From Alphaproteobacteria bacterium (lineage in GTDB: Bacteria > Pseudomonadota > Alphaproteobacteria > Rhodospirillales > Rhodospirillaceae), in NCBI GenBank assembly GCA_030835385.1, contig JAURPI010000033.1:27469-91468 (forward strand): a stretch of 64,000 nt of DNA. The letters are read 5' to 3'. The notes below the pieces were generated by a model, which saw only the letters and a program-made list of their open reading frames with translations, was not told the origin of the DNA and did no database searches. The translations under genes and the position numbers were made by a program. Below, in pieces: positions 9,768 to 18,813 of the stretch; position 1 is the first letter of the stretch; each line of letters opens with the position of its first letter.

Positions 9768-9884
9768 GATGAATGATCCTTCTCTTATACCGACATTGTG
9801 AAGCCTAGTATGCATGCTAGGCCTTGGACGGCCTGTGTTGAAATCCTATTGTGGGCCCTAACACTTCTAGTCCGGGACAAGATA

Positions 9885-10874
9885 ATGAAGACTCCAGTAC
9901 ACGGAGATTTTATCGACGCCGTTGGGAATACGCCGCTAATCCGCCTCAAGTGGGCTTCGGAGGTCTCCGGCGCAAACATTTTCGGCAAAGCTGAATTTAT
10001 GAATCCTGGTGGTTCAGTCAAAGACCGGGCGGCCCTGTATATGATCCGAGATGCAGAAAAACAGGGGCTTATCAAACCCGGTGGAACTCTGGTCGAAGCC
10101 ACCGGCGGCAACACAGGGATTGGTGTTGCACTGGTCGGTAACGCCCTAGGGTACAAATCGATCATTGTCATGCCCGATACCCAGACACAGGAGAAAAAAG
10201 ATACTGTCCTGGCCTGTGGTGCCGAGCTACGTGAAGTGCCTGCCGTCCCATTTAAGGACCCAAACAACTACGTCCATGTTGCTAAGCGGCTGGCGGACGA
10301 GGTCGGCGGGTATTTTTGTAATCAGTTCGACAACACAGCAAATCGAGACGGCCATATTGAGTATACCGGTCCTGAGATATGGGACGCCCTTGACGGCAAG
10401 GTCGACGCCTTCACCACTGCCGTCGGAACTGGCGGCACCATAGCCGGTATTTCGATCGCACTAAAAGAGCGCTCTAACGATATCCTCACTATTGCCGCTG
10501 ACCCAGGCGGGTCTGTCGTCCACGATTTTATCAAGACCGGAGAATTGACAGCGGAAGGTGGTTCCATAACCGAAGGTATCGGCCAGGGGCGTGTTACCCT
10601 CAATCTCAAAGATGCACCGATAGATGACGCTGAGCGCATCTTTGATCCTGAAGCCCTCGATGCCATCTATAATATGGTGCTCCACGATGGCTTAGTGATG
10701 GGCGGATCAACTGGCATCAATGTCGCGGCGGCGATACGTGTTGGGAAAAAACTCGGGTCCAATGCAAATGTCGTCACAATTTTATGTGACCACGGGAGCC
10801 GATATCAGAGTAAGATTTTCAATCCAAATTTTCTTCGCTCGAAAGACCTCCCTGTTCCGCCTTGGATGGCATAG
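9885..10874 (+). CDS. cysK: Cysteine synthase (O-acetylserine sulfhydrylase)
   Basis: This PLP enzyme makes cysteine from O-acetylserine and sulfide. The 329-residue protein has the PLP lysine at Lys46 in NPGGSVKDR, the substrate loop TGGNTGIG and the phosphate loop GTGGT. GGSTGIN lies near the C-terminus. The ATG at 9885-9887 is chosen because homologues begin just before the DAVGNTPLI block. The GG in NPGGSVKDR replaces the more common SS, as in a subgroup of the family, so CysK versus a close relative is not fully fixed. It heads a run of sulfur-metabolism genes on the plus strand. Confidence 0.9.
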   Translation: MKTPVHGDFIDAVGNTPLIRLKWASEVSGANIFGKAEFMNPGGSVKDRAALYMIRDAEKQGLIKPGGTLVEATGGNTGIGVALVGNALGYKSIIVMPDTQTQEKKDTVLACGAELREVPAVPFKDPNNYVHVAKRLADEVGGYFCNQFDNTANRDGHIEYTGPEIWDALDGKVDAFTTAVGTGGTIAGISIALKERSNDILTIAADPGGSVVHDFIKTGELTAEGGSITEGIGQGRVTLNLKDAPIDDAERIFDPEALDAIYNMVLHDGLVMGGSTGINVAAAIRVGKKLGSNANVVTILCDHGSRYQSKIFNPNFLRSKDLPVPPWMA

Positions 10875-10898
10875 TCTTTCTTCAATTCGGGAATCGCG

Positions 10899-11768
10899 AT
10901 GGACTATGTGAACTCTAACGCCCTGGTTTCTACCGAATGGCTAGCCGATCACCTGGACGATCAAGACCTTGTTGTCGTCGATGCGTCGTTTTTTGTTCCT
11001 GGAGGCACTGCACCGGCAAAAGAGCAATACGATGCCGGTCATATCCCTGGCTCCGTTTTTTTTGACATCAACGACATTGCCGACCCAGACGCTACGCAAG
11101 ACCACATCGTACCGTCGGCAGCTGTCTTTGGCTCAAAGGTTGGCGCCCTCGGCATCACCAACTCCACCTATGTCATCGCATATGATGCCATGGGCGGCGG
11201 CTGCGCCGCTGCCCGTGTGTGGTGGATGTTCCGCGCTTACGGACACGATAAAATCGCCGTGCTCGACGGTGGACTTACGAAATGGGTGTCGGAGAACAGA
11301 CCACTCTCAGCCGAGCAGCCAGAAATCACCGCGCAAAATTTCACTGCAGCACAGGAAGCACTCGTCCGCGTCCGTAGCAAAGATGGTATTAGGCAAAATA
11401 TTGATAGCAAAGACTATCAAGTCGTCGACGCACGGGCCGCCGGGCGCTTTTCGGGAACTGATCCAGAACCCAAGGCCGGTTTGCGCTCCGGCCACATCCC
11501 TGGTAGCCGCAATGTTCCCTTTGGCGGTTTATTCGAACCCGAGTCAAAAACTTTTAAATCTGCAGCTGACATCAAAGCGCAATTTGATGCCGCTGGTGTC
11601 GATCTAAACGCCCCCATCGCAACCACTTGTGGCTCCGGCGTAACCGCCTGCACCGTCGCCCTTGGTGCCTATTTGCTCGGCAAAGATGATGTCGCGATAT
11701 ATGACGGCTCTTGGGTAGACTGGGGTGGTGATCCAGACACCCCTATCGAAACCGGCCCCGCCTCCTAA
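10899..11768 (+). CDS. sseA: 3-mercaptopyruvate (thiosulfate) sulfurtransferase
   Basis: The protein has tandem rhodanese domains, an inactive N-terminal one (about residues 8-135) and a catalytic C-terminal one (about 165-285). The active-site loop is CGSGVTA with Cys244; a Gly-Ser-Gly loop of this type is typical of 3-mercaptopyruvate sulfurtransferases rather than thiosulfate-specific rhodaneses. It moves sulfane sulfur from mercaptopyruvate to acceptors. It starts 24 bases after cysK and continues into the AhpD-like gene, so it is probably in one operon with them. Confidence 0.93.
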   Translation: MDYVNSNALVSTEWLADHLDDQDLVVVDASFFVPGGTAPAKEQYDAGHIPGSVFFDINDIADPDATQDHIVPSAAVFGSKVGALGITNSTYVIAYDAMGGGCAAARVWWMFRAYGHDKIAVLDGGLTKWVSENRPLSAEQPEITAQNFTAAQEALVRVRSKDGIRQNIDSKDYQVVDARAAGRFSGTDPEPKAGLRSGHIPGSRNVPFGGLFEPESKTFKSAADIKAQFDAAGVDLNAPIATTCGSGVTACTVALGAYLLGKDDVAIYDGSWVDWGGDPDTPIETGPAS

Positions 11769-11790
11769 AAGCCCAAACAAGGACCGCATT

Positions 11791-12369
11791 ATGCCCCGAA
11801 TTGACCCGCTTCCGCTTGAGTCTCTTCCTGAAGAGTTTCAGGAGCGCATGAAAATCGGTGAAGAACGTATGGGGTTTCGTGCCAACGATGGCCTGACCAT
11901 CGCCCGTGTGCCGGGGCTGATGGAAGGACTTAGTGGTCTGACATGGGCCATCTACGGCAAAGATGGCCTAGTGACCAATGAGATCAAGCGACTGGTCTCC
12001 ATCATCACCAGTTCTGCCGCAGGCTGCACCTATTGTCAGTCCCACACGGTCCACGGCGCCGACATGGCCGGCATCGATGAAGATAAAATTAAAGCCATAT
12101 GGGACTACGAAACCAGCCCTTTATTTTCAGACGCGGAGCGTGTAGCGATGCGCGTCGCCCAGGGCGCCGGACATGCGCCGGTCGAATGCACGGACGCCGA
12201 CTTCGAAGAGCTCAAGAAGCATTTCGACGACAATCAGATATGTGAAATTGTCAGTGTCATTGCGCTGTTTGGCTTTTTGAATAAATGGAACGCAACACTC
12301 GCGACAGATATTGAGTCCAGCCCCCTCGCGGCTCTTCAAAAACTAGGGCCAGACGCTAACACCGCGTAA
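11791..12369 (+). CDS. Carboxymuconolactone decarboxylase / AhpD-like family protein
   Basis: The 192-residue product has the AhpD fold signature around residues 74-84, GCTYCQSHTVHGA, with a CxxC pair and the downstream histidine that give alkylhydroperoxidase-type redox activity in this family. The chosen ATG at 11791 follows the AAGGAC region; the open frame extends further upstream into sseA but without support. The product is probably a peroxidase-related thiol enzyme, and its place among cysK, sseA and metC suggests a role tied to thiol or sulfur metabolism, which is inference. Confidence 0.85.
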   Translation: MPRIDPLPLESLPEEFQERMKIGEERMGFRANDGLTIARVPGLMEGLSGLTWAIYGKDGLVTNEIKRLVSIITSSAAGCTYCQSHTVHGADMAGIDEDKIKAIWDYETSPLFSDAERVAMRVAQGAGHAPVECTDADFEELKKHFDDNQICEIVSVIALFGFLNKWNATLATDIESSPLAALQKLGPDANTA

Positions 12370-12436
12370 GCGATCCCACTTTTGTTTTAGTCCCCTACAG
12401 GCCACAATGCACTCAGATGCGTTGGGGGATATAGCG

Positions 12437-13642
12437 ATGACGGTCGGCGACAGCAAAAAACATCAAGACACGCGACTAATTCACGGCGGCTCACACCCAG
12501 AGGAGTTTGATGGCGCCGTTAATCCGCCTATCTACCGGGTCTCGACAGTGGTTTCTTCCGACGTGGAAGAAATGCGACACCGGGCCAAGCACCCTCCGGG
12601 CATGATGGCGTACGGCCGCGCGGGCACACCAACTCACTGGGCGCTGCAAGAAGCAATCGCTGATCTTGAAGGCTACAAACACTGCCTCGCTCTACCGAGT
12701 GGCCTGTCAGGCATTCTCATTTCAATTCTCGGCCTATGCGAAAGCGGTGATCACGTCCTCGTCGCTGACAACGTTTACGGCCCGATCCGCCTCGTCTGTT
12801 GCGACCGATTATCCAATTGGGGACTAGAGGCAGAGTTGTTCGATGCCTCTTTAGGCGAAGACATTGCCGATCTGATTCGTCCCAACACAAAGATGATTAT
12901 TGTCGAGAGTCCCGGCTCGTTAACATTCGATATGACTGACATTCCAGCCATTTCAAACGTCGCCAAAGAAAAAAGGATTCTGGTACTAGCGGATAATACC
13001 TGGGCAACGCCTTTGCTTATCGACGCCCCCGCGCTCGGGATTGATATCTCAATTCACTCCGGCACGAAGTATATCGGCGGCCATTCAGACGTTGCTATCG
13101 GAACCCTATGTCTGAACGATGACGACCTGCACCACAAACTGAAGTGGACCGCATTGCTCTTCGGCTACGGATTAAGCCCTGATGACGCATACTTGGCATT
13201 GCGCGGACTTCGGACTTTGGGTGTTCGCCTACAGCGACACGAAAAGAATGCTCTGGTTGTTGCCAAATGGCTGCAGGAAAGGTCTGAAGTTGACAGGGTG
13301 ATGTACCCCGCACTCCCTGAAGACCCCGGACACAACATTTGGAAAAGGGATTTCTCGGGGGCAAACGGATTGTTCGGATTCATGTTCAACGCCTCGGTCA
13401 AGCAAGTCGCGGCAGATCGATTTATTGATGCATTGAGTTTGTTTCTTCGCGGGTTCAGCTGGGGAGGCTACGAAAGCCTCGCGATGTCGACGTCGGGAGA
13501 GTCTATCAAGCGGCCAATATCCGGATGGGAACCAACAGGCCCCACAATGCGACTTCATGTTGGCCTTGAGAACACGGCGGACCTCATCGCGGACCTCGAG
13601 CAAGCTTTGACGTCAATGGCTGACGCAGTCGCGGCGGAATAA
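12437..13642 (+). CDS. metC: Cystathionine beta-lyase (Cys/Met metabolism PLP enzyme)
   Basis: This is a PLP enzyme of the gamma family that cleaves cystathionine to homocysteine, pyruvate and ammonia. The PLP lysine lies in HSGTKYIGGHSD, with YGRAGTPT and VLADNTWATP as other family landmarks. SWGGYESLA at the C-terminal end is typical of MetC. The ATG at 12437 is preferred, with a G-rich GGGGGA site upstream; an ATG at 12407 would add ten residues. The stop is four bases before modB, so it may be cotranscribed with the molybdate transporter. Confidence 0.92.
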   Translation: MTVGDSKKHQDTRLIHGGSHPEEFDGAVNPPIYRVSTVVSSDVEEMRHRAKHPPGMMAYGRAGTPTHWALQEAIADLEGYKHCLALPSGLSGILISILGLCESGDHVLVADNVYGPIRLVCCDRLSNWGLEAELFDASLGEDIADLIRPNTKMIIVESPGSLTFDMTDIPAISNVAKEKRILVLADNTWATPLLIDAPALGIDISIHSGTKYIGGHSDVAIGTLCLNDDDLHHKLKWTALLFGYGLSPDDAYLALRGLRTLGVRLQRHEKNALVVAKWLQERSEVDRVMYPALPEDPGHNIWKRDFSGANGLFGFMFNASVKQVAADRFIDALSLFLRGFSWGGYESLAMSTSGESIKRPISGWEPTGPTMRLHVGLENTADLIADLEQALTSMADAVAAE

Positions 13643-13646
13643 GCAC

Positions 13647-14342
13647 ATGCTCGGATTCTCAGCGCTTGAGTTAGAAGCCTTGCAAATTAGTCTCAAGGTA
13701 TCGTTGTGGAGCGTCACTTGGTCTTTTCCTTTTGCTCTTGGTGCGGCCTGGCTTCTCGCTCGCAAAGACTTCAGAGGAAAAGCAATTTTTAACGCCATCA
13801 TCCATGTGCCACTTGTGGTTCCGCCAGTGGTGATTGGATATCTCTTGCTCGTCCTTCTAGGACGACAGGGGGTTGTCGGCGGCTGGCTGCACAACTGGTT
13901 TGATATTGGCCTAGTGTTTACATGGCAAGGCGCCGCGATCGCCGCCTCTGTGGTCGCCTTTCCGCTGTTTGTCCGACCAATTCGCCAAGCTCTGGAAGGT
14001 GTTGATCCCCAACTGGAAGAAGCCGCTGTTACATTGGGCGCGGACCAACGGCAGGCTTTCTTCGCGGTCACGTTGCCGATTGTTATGCCCGGTATTATTA
14101 CCGGCGCCCTTCTCTTTTTCGCTAGAGCACTTGGGGAATTCGGCGCAACGATTACCTTTGCGGCAAATATCCCAGGCGAGACCCAAACACTGCCACTGGC
14201 CCTCTATACCGCGACTCAAACTCCAGGTGGCGATTCGATAGCGATGCGTCTCGTGTTACTTTCGTTGCTGTTGGCCGTGGCTGCACTCGTGGCCTCCGAG
14301 TGGCTGTCGCGCCGCTCCCACTTCCGCCTGCGTGGGGGCTGA
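13647..14342 (+). CDS. modB: Molybdate ABC transporter permease ModB
   Basis: This is the inner-membrane channel of the molybdate importer. The 231-residue protein has five to six transmembrane helices and the EAA motif EAAVTLGADQRQAFF followed by LPIVMPGI, which contacts the ATPase. ALGEFGATI is diagnostic for ModB and CysT-type permeases. It overlaps no gene and starts 4 bases after metC. The ATPase gene modC follows directly. No modA substrate-binding gene is next to it in the window. Confidence 0.94.
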   Translation: MLGFSALELEALQISLKVSLWSVTWSFPFALGAAWLLARKDFRGKAIFNAIIHVPLVVPPVVIGYLLLVLLGRQGVVGGWLHNWFDIGLVFTWQGAAIAASVVAFPLFVRPIRQALEGVDPQLEEAAVTLGADQRQAFFAVTLPIVMPGIITGALLFFARALGEFGATITFAANIPGETQTLPLALYTATQTPGGDSIAMRLVLLSLLLAVAALVASEWLSRRSHFRLRGG

Positions 14343-14346
14343 GCAC

Positions 14347-15468
14347 ATGCTGACCATAGAGGCCGGACATCGCTTTGTAGACGGCACAAACGTGTTCCGT
14401 CTCGATGCGAGCCTCAAGACCCCTGACAAAGGCGTGACCGCCATTTTTGGGCGATCTGGGTCGGGTAAAACCACTCTGCTCAAAATTGTTGCGGGACTGC
14501 TCCGCCCGGATTTTGTCAAAATCCAAGTTGGGGATGCGATGCTCTGCGACACCCAGCATGGCGCCTGGGTGCCACCGGAACAGAGGCGGATCGGATATGT
14601 TTTCCAGGACACGCGCCTGTTTCCGCACCTAAGCGTGAAAAATAATCTCACGTTTGGACGGCGCTTTAATCCGCCGGCAGATGATCAAGCTTTGTCCTTT
14701 GAGGCGGTTGTTGCGCTGCTCGAACTAAGCCCACTGCTACACCGACCCATTCACAATCTGTCGGGTGGCGAAAGCCAGCGGGTCGCGATCGGCCGGGCTT
14801 TGCTCTCTAATCCGCGTCTTTTGCTTCTGGATGAACCCCTCGCCGCCTTAGATGCTGATCGCAAGGCCGAAATCCTGCCCTACCTAGAAGGCCTTCGGCA
14901 CAGCCTCGATCTCCCCATACTTTACGTCTCACACAGCCTTGCAGAAATCCGCCGCCTTGCGACATGGCTAGCCGTTATTGATGACGGCGAGATCAAAGCA
15001 TTTGGGTCCGTTGAAGACATCACCGGCAGGATGGACCTATCTCCGCTTACCGAAGATGGGGATACCGGCACGGTCCTCGCGGCAACAGTGACGGAGCATG
15101 TACCTGCCCATGGTCTGACCCGGCTAGCCGCAGCGGGGCAGACTTTGTTAGTGACCAAGCTCGATCTTCCAACTGGTGCCCACATTCGCGTCCATGTTCG
15201 ACCTCAGGATGTCGCGCTTGCCCTTGATCGTCCCCAAAATCTGAGCGTTCTCAATATTTTAGAGGGCTCTATTAATTCTATACTTGAGTCGCCAGAGCGA
15301 CCGGTCGTCGACGTCCAGGTCAACATCGGATCAACCAAGCGTCCAGTTCATTTATGGGCTCAAGTAACGCGCCTGGCAGCCGAGCGCCTAAAACTACAGG
15401 CCGACATGCCCCTATATGCCCTCATCAAAGCTGTATCCCTGGATAAAGACCGGGTTGGTCTTTCCTAG
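14347..15468 (+). CDS. modC: Molybdate ABC transporter ATP-binding protein ModC
   Basis: This is the ATPase partner of ModB. The 373-residue protein has Walker A GRSGSGKTT, the Q-loop VFQDTRLFPHLSV, the signature LSGGESQRVAIGRAL, Walker B LLLLDEPLAALD and the H-loop YVSHS. A C-terminal MOP/TOBE molybdate-binding region (about residues 290-373) regulates transport. The ATG at 14347 has GGGGG upstream and starts four bases after the modB stop. Confidence 0.95.
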   Translation: MLTIEAGHRFVDGTNVFRLDASLKTPDKGVTAIFGRSGSGKTTLLKIVAGLLRPDFVKIQVGDAMLCDTQHGAWVPPEQRRIGYVFQDTRLFPHLSVKNNLTFGRRFNPPADDQALSFEAVVALLELSPLLHRPIHNLSGGESQRVAIGRALLSNPRLLLLDEPLAALDADRKAEILPYLEGLRHSLDLPILYVSHSLAEIRRLATWLAVIDDGEIKAFGSVEDITGRMDLSPLTEDGDTGTVLAATVTEHVPAHGLTRLAAAGQTLLVTKLDLPTGAHIRVHVRPQDVALALDRPQNLSVLNILEGSINSILESPERPVVDVQVNIGSTKRPVHLWAQVTRLAAERLKLQADMPLYALIKAVSLDKDRVGLS

Positions 15469-15641
15469 ACTAGCTGCCCTTCCCGTATCCCCAATCGCAG
15501 GTATCGCTTGGCTTGACCACGCGCATGACTAAAGGCGATGCTTTCTCAGACGGGTTGGGTTTCAACCGAAAGCTAGCGCCGTACTTGCGGCAATACTGCA
15601 AGCCGGGTAGTTCAAGGACTTCATTTTCTGGATCATCTACC

Positions 15642-16070
15642 ATGGCACTTAGTCTCGATATCCTTGGCTTCGGAAGTAAGCGGAAATGGGCGTTTCAGGT
15701 TCTGGACCGCGAATGGACGGCTTTAGACATCGATATCAGGCGAATTGACGATGGCGTCCGCCAATTGCTGTTTCAGTGGGCACAAGAGTATGGAAGCCAA
15801 AAGGAAACCCTTGATCCAATTCTAGCTGATGCGGCGACTTTCTCAGGGTTTTTGATGCTGGGACCTGAACTCGGGGCCCGCCCCTTCGATGTCTCCGGCT
15901 TAGCAACCATGTCAGACCGTCTCAACGCTGCCTTGGATGTCGATATTGCAGCTGAGGAAGACGATATGCCAACGGTAGACGTGCGAATCGCGCGTCTTAT
16001 TCTAGCCGCTGGGCTCGCAGACCGCGATATTGAAGCTCTGGTGGATCTAGAGCAGGAAACTGAGAGCTAG
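15642..16070 (+). CDS. Hypothetical protein
   Basis: I do not recognise this 142-residue product. It has no transmembrane segment or signal peptide and is acidic with a helical look: LDREWTALDIDIRRIDDG near the start and AEEDDMPTVDVRIARLILAAGL near the end. The ATG at 15642 is the likeliest start; the frame is open to 15513 but the upstream residues look non-coding. It stands alone between modC and the integrase remnant, with no operon partner. Confidence 0.5.
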   Translation: MALSLDILGFGSKRKWAFQVLDREWTALDIDIRRIDDGVRQLLFQWAQEYGSQKETLDPILADAATFSGFLMLGPELGARPFDVSGLATMSDRLNAALDVDIAAEEDDMPTVDVRIARLILAAGLADRDIEALVDLEQETES

Positions 16071-16153
16071 CCTTTGGTTATGATCCCTCAGTTTCACGCT
16101 CTTTGAGGCTCGCCTTGGTGCCAACAGATAAGGCCCGGCACTGAACCTACATT

Positions 16154-16519
16154 TTGCCTTCCTTGTCGAACTTTGGCATGCCCATCACGATCAAATCTGA
16201 CACCAAGAATGGTGAAGATAGACGACTGCCTCTGACTAGAAGGTGTATAGAAGTCCTTCAAACAGTGCCTCAGACAGACGAACAAGTGTTCCCTATCTCT
16301 GCCACCTGTCTCCGTCTTGCGTGGAACAGAACACGGAATAAAGTAGGCATCACTGATTTACGATTTCATGACTTGAGACACGAAGCAGTTTCAAGGTTCT
16401 TTGAGATGGGAATGTCAGTTCCAGAGGTAGCACTCATCTCTGGACACAAGGATGCGAGGCAATTGCTCAGATACACTCATCTAAATCCAGAAAATGTGTT
16501 CAAGAAATATGAACTTTGA
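16154..16519 (+). pseudogene. Tyrosine recombinase (integrase) remnant, C-terminal catalytic part
   Basis: The 121-codon frame matches only the C-terminal half of a tyrosine recombinase: the beta-hairpin lysine region KNGEDRRLPLT, the box II LRFHDLRHEAV, the box with ISGHKD, and the nucleophile tyrosine in LRYTHL. The N-terminal SAM-like core-binding domain and the first catalytic arginine are absent; a stop codon lies in frame just upstream at 16142-16144. The frame begins with TTG, and the first ATG is at 16178. Arginine is mostly written AGA or AGG here, unlike the neighbours. It is read as the remnant of an old integration event. Confidence 0.72.
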
Positions 16520-16699
16520 ACTTCAAATAATATTACACATTTTGCTTTATGCCGTGTGTGTTTTAGTTGGCCAGATACACAACCTAAATATTGACTTACT
16601 GAACATTGGAAAGAAGAAAATTGAGCGTTTAGATGATTATCCTCCTTTTCAATATATTGCTGGATAGAGCGCTGCCCTCCACTAAGCAATGCTACCAAA

Positions 16700-17941
16700 T
16701 TAAGGTCCAGGCAAACTGCGGGCTTCGGTCTTCTTAAAAAATTCAAACGATAGCCATGCGAGGATCGCAGCGCCAAACATGTAAATCGCCAGTGGATACG
16801 GCGTACCATTTTGTATGCTTCCAGCTACTTGAGCAAACAAAGCCGAGATTCCCAATTGAAGAAATGAGGTAAGCCCCGAGGCCGCCCCAGCGAGCTCTGG
16901 ATATACACTCACTGCGCCGGCACTCGCATTTGGTATCGCCATACCATTCGCCACCCCCATCACCGTAATTGGCAAGAAAACAGCCAGCGGGTGCCAAACC
17001 CCACCAAACATTAACACGACAACTAGGAAAGTAGAGATGACAGCAAACCCCGTGCCAATTCGGACCATCCGATCAATACCCATGCGCTGCGAGTAGCGAT
17101 TTGCCAAAATCGTACCGCCTAAGTAGCCGACCGTGGAAAGCAGAAAGTATAGTCCATAGCTGCTCGCACTCACATCCATAATCACCATTACGGCGTAGGG
17201 TGCAGCAGCTAGAAATACATAAAAGATCGCGATCATGAATGCACTTTGCAATGCGTAAGCTCGATAAGCAGGTGACGCGAGTAAGGTTTTGAAACTCGCC
17301 ATCATGCTGCCGATCCCGAAAGCTCCCTTTCCGCGCTTTTGGTGTGTTTCTGGGAGTCCAAACACGACGAGAGCAAGAAGAACGCCCGCAAACACAACTG
17401 TCGCAGCAACATTGCCCCGCCACCCAAAAGCGTCCACTAAAAAACCGCCCAGAGTCGGCGCTATCATGGGGGCAATTATCATAACCGCTACTAGACCGGC
17501 GAGAACTGCCGCAGCGCGCTCGCGTCCGTATAAGTCGCGGACGGCTGCACGCGCGATTACAACTCCGGCCGCACTGCCCAGCGCTTGTATAAATCGCCCA
17601 AGTACGAGGGTTAGAATGGTTGGGGCGAACAGGCACAAAGCTGTTCCAACGAAAAACAAAACCATGCCGGCAATGAGAACAGGACGACGCCCGTAACGGT
17701 CCGACAATGGGCCGTAAACTAAGGTAGCTAAGGCGGTTACCAAGAGCGGTAAACTAATCGTCAGCTGGACCTGTGTTGCCGTAACTTTAAAAGCCGCCTG
17801 AACGGCCGGCAGTGCTGGCAGAAAGATCTGTATTGTAAATGCGCTGGCGGCGATCGTTGACGCTAAGACAGCTTTGATGAGTTTTTCGTTGCGGATAGGC
17901 GATTCAAACGATGAATCCGCCGGTGACGTAGAGTTGTTCAT
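16700..17941 (-). CDS. Bcr/CflA-type multidrug efflux MFS transporter
   Basis: This is a 12-helix major facilitator of the drug:proton antiporter 1 group. Family marks are YGPLSDRYGRRPVLIAG between helices 2 and 3, GRFIQALGSAAGVVIARAAVRD in helix 4-5, and APTLGGFL in helix 5-6. The product is about 413 residues from ATG 17939-17941; a TTG two codons upstream is an alternative. The preceding racemase-like and aminotransferase genes end close upstream on the same strand, so it probably exports a product or analogue of that pathway. The substrate is unknown. Confidence 0.9.
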   Translation of the reverse strand: MNNSTSPADSSFESPIRNEKLIKAVLASTIAASAFTIQIFLPALPAVQAAFKVTATQVQLTISLPLLVTALATLVYGPLSDRYGRRPVLIAGMVLFFVGTALCLFAPTILTLVLGRFIQALGSAAGVVIARAAVRDLYGRERAAAVLAGLVAVMIIAPMIAPTLGGFLVDAFGWRGNVAATVVFAGVLLALVVFGLPETHQKRGKGAFGIGSMMASFKTLLASPAYRAYALQSAFMIAIFYVFLAAAPYAVMVIMDVSASSYGLYFLLSTVGYLGGTILANRYSQRMGIDRMVRIGTGFAVISTFLVVVLMFGGVWHPLAVFLPITVMGVANGMAIPNASAGAVSVYPELAGAASGLTSFLQLGISALFAQVAGSIQNGTPYPLAIYMFGAAILAWLSFEFFKKTEARSLPGP

Positions 17942-17974
17942 GCACAAGCATTTCTAAGCGGAGAGTAAGACTAC

Positions 17975-18808
17975 CTACTCTGCAGCCTCTTGTGCCACAA
18001 TACAAATTTCGCAATCACCGCCGAGATTTATATCACCTTGCCCAGCTACGAGAGCTCCAACAGCACCGAGATTTGACGCATCTGCCTTGGGATACGCTTC
18101 AAAACTATGCCGAATTCCGAGAGACAACATAGTCTCAACAACCTTGTATCCCGTGCGCATCGATTCAAGAACAGGCACGGACGAACGAACGGCAATTTCA
18201 GGTCCTATAGGCGCCATGCATGTACACCCGAGCATAATTGTATCTGCTCCATCCTCGGTCACTGCTGCTTCAATTTCTGCGAAAACCCTTTCAATAACGT
18301 CTTCATTTTGTTCTTTCATGCTGGTCACGGCTTGGCCGGCGCCCTCAACCCCTTGAACATCAGGATTTGTCAGAACGTTTCGTATTGAAACACAGCGGCT
18401 TTCCATCCCCGTATTGCGGAGGCGCTCGTTATAAACAAAATTCATTTTTGGTGGCCAGATCGTGACAATGGAAAAGCGTCTTCCTAAATTACACGACATA
18501 GCCATCGTTGCTTCGCCTGCGCCCACGACCACCATCTCCGTCGCCGACCGCATCTCGTCAATGCCGTAATCTCCGACGGTGTTGATAAACACGGCATCAA
18601 ATCCCGCCTTCTCGGCTTCGATGGCACAATCGACATAGGCCAATACAGTTAAGCCACGGTCGTAGGGCGTCAGCGGAAAAGTACGCAAACGAGTCTCGAT
18701 CAATTCTGCTTGGAAACCGTTAGCCACTAACTCCTTGATAGGAGCTGGAGGTGCAGAATTACCACTATGACCAGCTCCGGTACCAATCACACCTATTCGA
18801 TACGCCAT
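17975..18808 (-). CDS. Asp/Glu/hydantoin racemase-superfamily enzyme lacking the first catalytic cysteine
   Basis: The 277-residue product has the racemase superfamily layout: an N-terminal GVIGTGAG, the GAGEATM segment and the C-terminal catalytic block MLGCTCM with Cys195. The first catalytic cysteine, expected in the ACFGD-like segment, is a threonine here (Thr77 in INTVGDYG). One-cysteine members such as arylmalonate decarboxylase and some isomerases do not racemise in the usual two-base way. ATG 18806-18808 follows AGGATAAAAACT. The gap to the aminotransferase stop is five bases. Confidence 0.78.
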   Translation of the reverse strand: MAYRIGVIGTGAGHSGNSAPPAPIKELVANGFQAELIETRLRTFPLTPYDRGLTVLAYVDCAIEAEKAGFDAVFINTVGDYGIDEMRSATEMVVVGAGEATMAMSCNLGRRFSIVTIWPPKMNFVYNERLRNTGMESRCVSIRNVLTNPDVQGVEGAGQAVTSMKEQNEDVIERVFAEIEAAVTEDGADTIMLGCTCMAPIGPEIAVRSSVPVLESMRTGYKVVETMLSLGIRHSFEAYPKADASNLGAVGALVAGQGDINLGGDCEICIVAQEAAE

Positions 18809-18813
18809 AGTTT

